NCBI RefSeq assembly: GCF_024494355.1
Contig: NZ_JAKNQY010000026.1
Span: 24,920 to 88,919 of the forward strand
DNA: 64,000 bases
DNA from: Pseudomonas sp. Q11
GTDB lineage: Bacteria; Pseudomonadota; Gammaproteobacteria; Pseudomonadales; Pseudomonadaceae
Direction: 5' to 3'
The translations under genes and the position numbers were made by a program. Shown in pieces: positions 63,212 through 64,000 of this stretch. How positions within the stretch are numbered: the stretch's first letter is position 1; each line of letters begins with the position of its first letter. The notes beneath the pieces are model-generated. The model was not told the DNA's origin and did not search any database. It saw only the letters and a program-made list of their open reading frames with translations.

Positions 63212-63565
63212 ATGCCGAAGAACACACCGAATCCCCTAGACGATCACACCTCCCGCAGCCAATCGGCCAACGCCAAAAAACTCGACGACGCGGCCACTCG
63301 CGCCCTGGACTATTACCTCAAACCAAAAGCCGACAAAGAAACCTGCGACACACTCGACACCCTTTACGTCATCGCTCCGAACATCGACGCCGAATGCCTG
63401 CTCGCCAACCTCATCGAAACCCTCGCCTCGGCCAACGCCATGGTCAGTGATCTGGCATTCGACCTGGAGGGCTCGCGACGGCATATCGCGCTGGGGGTCC
63501 AGCAGATGATCGAGCTGAGCCAATTGCTGGCGAATCGGGCGCTGGATGTGGTTGAGCCGAGGTAA
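63212..63565 (+). CDS. Small Pseudomonas DUF6124/DUF3077-type protein
   Basis: 117 residues from MPKNTPNPLDD (AAGGAT upstream). Polar N-terminus, then helical core IDAECLLANLIETLASANAMVSDLAFDLEGSRRH and a helix IALGVQQMIELSQLLANRAL. The overall layout matches a small protein family seen in many pseudomonads, often in several copies. No function known. Confidence 0.7.
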   Translation: MPKNTPNPLDDHTSRSQSANAKKLDDAATRALDYYLKPKADKETCDTLDTLYVIAPNIDAECLLANLIETLASANAMVSDLAFDLEGSRRHIALGVQQMIELSQLLANRALDVVEPR

Positions 63566-63611
63566 GCACTCATGATGCAAGCCGAGACCTAAGAGAAGCC
63601 AGAGCAATCAT

Positions 63612-63898
63612 TGTAGGAGCGAGCTTGCCCGCGATAGCGGTAGTCCGGTTACAACTAAGTTGTATCGGCAGCCGTCATCGCGAGCAGGCTCGCTCCCACA
63701 ATTGGATCGGAGTACGACCGGGAGAATCAGGCCGGCTGTCAGGCCGCCTCGCGAGCAAGCTTTGCTCCCACAGATATGATGGGTGTACGACCGGAAGAAC
63801 CAGGCCGGCTGTAAGGCCGCCTCGCGAACAAGCTTTGCTCCCACAGATATGATGGGTGTACACCCGGGAGAACCAGGTCGGCTATTAGGCCGCCTCGG
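63612..63898. repeat. REPIN followed by a 73-bp tandem repeat
   Basis: A REPIN at 63612-63700, then 2.7 units of 73 bases (63700-63898; landmarks AGGCCGGC at 63729, 63802 and AGGTCGGC at 63875). Each unit carries one degenerate REP arm (CTCGCGAGCAAGCTTTGCTCC). Confidence 0.85.
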
Positions 63899-63963
63899 TT
63901 CAGTTTTTGATCTGGGGCGCCCCGTTAACCACGCTGGCTGAACGAAGGTATTGCGTAGTGGGC

Positions 63964-63985
63964 AACCCGGCATGGATGCCGGGTT
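63964..63985. repeat. Hairpin of a probable dispersed Pseudomonas repeat
   Basis: Perfect AACCCGGCAT / ATGCCGGGTT with GG loop at the window end; the flanking GGGTTAGCCGCGCTGGGCC is reminiscent of a dispersed intergenic element. Confidence 0.4.
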
Positions 63986-64000
63986 AGCCGCGCTGGGCCA

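Overview
The window looks like a chromosomal segment of the Pseudomonas fluorescens group. It is GC-rich, carries the typical Pseudomonas REP/REPIN repeats (GTGGGAGCGAGCCTGCTCGCGA type) throughout, and shows Pseudomonas gene orders: finR-fpr, an mprF plus VirJ-like pair, and recX-recA-cinA beside an R-type tailocin locus. No integrase, terminase or capsid gene is visible anywhere.

1-33.7 kb is core genome. In order it holds the end of an amino-acid transport cluster; a frameshifted Lhr-type helicase with its PdeM phosphoesterase partner; dcd and a cold-shock gene; a DUF481 outer-membrane protein; an alkyltransferase-like protein; an AmpG-like permease; proS; a lipoprotein gene; dinB with an SOS box; two identical initiator tRNA genes; mprF and its hydrolase-like partner; kup; rimO; several RNA-modification genes (pseudouridine synthase, trmO, DTW-domain protein); fpr/finR; dgkA; erdR; a PA3611-like secreted protein; a LOG-family gene; and recX-recA (SOS box)-cinA.

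33.8-62.3 kb is a composite tailocin locus, all on the minus strand. Transcription apparently starts at a promoter at about 61.4 kb that overlaps three 14-bp operators, next to an S24/CI-type repressor gene. Reading down: holin, a P2-like contractile tail (V, W, J, I, fibre, sheath, tube, E/E', tape measure, U, X, D), then a complete Mu-like contractile tail (Gp37, DUF2635, sheath, tube, E/E', tape measure, gp43-gp48, two fibres), and finally one endolysin and a nested Rz/Rz1 spanin pair. One holin and one endolysin/spanin set bracket two particles of different ancestry, so repression and lysis appear to be shared. Both tail-assembly chaperone genes carry canonical -1 frameshift heptamers (T TTA AAC and T TTT TTC).

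The most unusual part is regulation of that operon. The promoter is followed by a roughly 270-nt highly structured leader that ends in an intrinsic terminator before the first gene, and several more terminator-like hairpins lie inside the operon. This suggests leader-dependent (put-like) or protein-dependent processive antitermination, which is inference. 62.3-64 kb is repeat-rich: three tandem 134-bp REPIN units, a structured putative RNA ahead of a small Pseudomonas-type gene, and a 73-bp tandem repeat.
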